DNA from: an uncultured Nitrosopumilaceae archaeon
GTDB lineage: Archaea > Thermoproteota > Nitrososphaeria > Nitrososphaerales > Nitrosopumilaceae
DNA: 12,722 nucleotides
Direction: 5' to 3'
NCBI GenBank assembly: GCA_937875805.1
Contig: CALFHG010000080.1
Coordinates: 1 to 12,722 of the forward strand
The translations under genes and the position numbers were made by a program. This document shows positions 12,307 to 12,722 of the stretch, piece by piece. The notes beneath the pieces were generated by a model that was given only the letters and a program-made list of their open reading frames with translations, ran no database searches and was not told where the DNA came from. Positions within the stretch are counted from its first letter, which is position 1. Each line of letters starts with the position of its first letter.

Positions 12307-12337
12307 AACTAAGTTCGTTAAACATACTCAAGCATAA
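12307..12337. repeat. Palindromic repeat copy B upstream of Hsp20
   Basis: This second copy has the same strand orientation, offset by exactly 57 bp from copy A. The CTAAGTT and GTT.AAC portions are conserved. Its core at 12311-12329 is a weaker palindrome (6 of 9 arm pairs). It may be a lower-affinity second site of the same operator. Confidence 0.55.
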
Positions 12338-12455
12338 ACAAATTTTCTATTCATAGTATGGATAAAGATAAACGAATCAATCCATTTGTTACAACATAGA
12401 TCCATTGATTAGAATTGAAAAAATATAATTTAACTTTAGAAATATACATGTGACT

Positions 12456-12463
12456 TTTATATT
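12456..12463 (+). promoter_or_regulatory. TATA-like element of the DUF1059 gene
   Basis: TTTATATT is centred about 24 nt before the ATG at 12483. This supports leaderless translation from that ATG and argues against the in-frame ATG at 12450, which lies upstream of the box. Confidence 0.55.
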
Positions 12464-12482
12464 GATTATTTTTCCACATAGT

Positions 12483-12650
12483 ATGGCAAAACTGACATGT
12501 AATGATTATGGGTTTGAATGTGATTTTGTAGCAGAAGGGGAAATGGAGACAGTTATCGATGATTTTAGAAAGCATACTGATGATGAACACGGAATAGATT
12601 ATTCCAAAGAAGCAGTTATGCAGTTTCTCTTAAGAAAACAAGGAATATAA
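12483..12650 (+). CDS. DUF1059 family small protein, 55 aa
   Basis: The product starts MAKLTCNDYGFECDFVAEGE and ends SKEAVMQFLLRKQGI. The MAKLTC.DYGFECDFV opening and FRKHTDDEHGIDYSKE centre are characteristic of DUF1059, a small family common in Nitrososphaerota and of unknown function. Cys6, Cys13, His31 and His36 form a C-x6-C-x17-H-x4-H pattern that could bind zinc, which is an inference from spacing. ATG 12483 is chosen because the family begins at this MAKL-like motif and a TATA box is centred 24 nt upstream. An upstream in-frame ATG at 12450 would add an unlikely hydrophobic stretch and precede the promoter. It diverges from Hsp20 across about 280 bp and could share its control. Confidence 0.88.
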   Translation: MAKLTCNDYGFECDFVAEGEMETVIDDFRKHTDDEHGIDYSKEAVMQFLLRKQGI

Positions 12651-12656
12651 CAAAAA

Positions 12657-12722
12657 TCAAGCATCTAGTCTTTTCATTATAGCATTATCTACAATGAATA
12701 CACCTGCATAGGGTTTGAAAAC
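12657..12722 (-). CDS. C-terminal end of a minus-strand gene (partial)
   Basis: An open frame enters from the right edge and ends at TGA (12657-12659). The visible 21 residues read VFKPYAGVFIVDNAIMKRLD plus a final Ala. The composition looks like real protein, and its position, convergent 6 bp after the DUF1059 stop, is normal for this compact genome. I cannot name the family from so short a tail. Confidence 0.5.
   Translation of the reverse strand, partial: VFKPYAGVFIVDNAIMKRLDA

Noticed and set aside
12250..12337. CRISPR array from the pair of 31-bp repeats
   Set aside because: There are only two copies with 8 mismatches and a 26-bp gap, and no cas genes. An operator pair fits better.
12360..12401. 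13-codon frame MDKDKRINPFVTT
   Set aside because: It is too short, has no properly placed promoter or Shine-Dalgarno, and lies in a spacer with stronger regulatory signals.
12375..12410. 7-bp inverted repeat AATCAAT / ATTGATT in the Hsp20-DUF1059 spacer
   Set aside because: Short AT-rich arms with a 22-nt loop are expected by chance here, and no promoter geometry supports them.
12450..12482. Longer DUF1059 start adding MTFILIIFPHS
   Set aside because: The TATA box at 12456-12463 lies downstream of that ATG, and the family starts at the MAKLTC-like motif.
12351..12590. 79-aa minus-strand frame overlapping DUF1059
   Set aside because: It is antisense to a recognised gene and its promoter and has no protein-like signature.

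Overview
The window is AT-rich (about one third GC by eye) and archaeal. It carries the archaea-specific pantoate kinase and phosphopantothenate synthetase route to coenzyme A, an AbrB/PhoU regulator, Lrp-type regulators, and many genes whose start codon lies about 25 nt downstream of a TATA-like box, as expected for leaderless mRNAs. The small DUF1059 protein, the two-TM protein next to an ABC1/UbiB kinase-like protein, and the general protein style point to Nitrososphaerota (Thaumarchaeota), most likely a Nitrosopumilus/Nitrosarchaeum-like ammonia oxidiser. The lineage is inferred from gene style. No ammonia oxidation gene is present to prove it.

Layout. Positions 1-3122 (minus strand) hold a tightly packed CoA operon. 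In transcription order it is pantoate kinase, phosphopantothenate synthetase, panB, and coaBC (cut by the left edge). A 65-bp divergent promoter region separates it from an AbrB-PhoU regulator (3188-4168, plus). That gene ends exactly where a convergent Nudix hydrolase (4169-4684, minus) ends. Upstream of the Nudix gene is a 300-aa regulator built from two successive Lrp/AsnC-like units (4710-5612, minus).

A 116-bp divergent region follows, with an 8-bp inverted repeat whose arms lie next to both predicted TATA boxes. To its right is an exporter-type ABC module on the plus strand. It comprises a MacB/FtsX-like permease (5729-6916), a LolD/MacB-like ATPase (6909-7610), a secreted and C-terminally anchored beta-rich protein (7610-8914), and a membrane-anchored coiled-coil protein (8959-9291). 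The first three overlap by 8 and 1 nt. The spacer 9292-9887 holds a convincing 59-aa two-TM protein (9480-9659), a possible 22-aa peptide and a structured element. Next comes a translationally coupled pair: a 129-aa two-TM protein and an ABC1/UbiB-family atypical kinase (9888-11821).

The right end has a convergent small heat-shock protein (Hsp20, minus) whose upstream region contains two related copies of a roughly 31-bp palindromic element. It also has a divergent DUF1059 protein (plus) and the last 21 codons of a minus-strand gene at the edge.

How it fits together: the left third supplies the archaeal CoA pathway from ketopantoate to 4'-phosphopantetheine, lacking only ketopantoate reductase. 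The middle looks like a regulated cell-envelope transport or mechanotransmission module next to a tandem-Lrp regulator. The right third concerns membrane lipid/quinone homeostasis (UbiB) and proteostasis (Hsp20). No CRISPR array, tRNA, rRNA, insertion sequence or obvious transferred block was seen.
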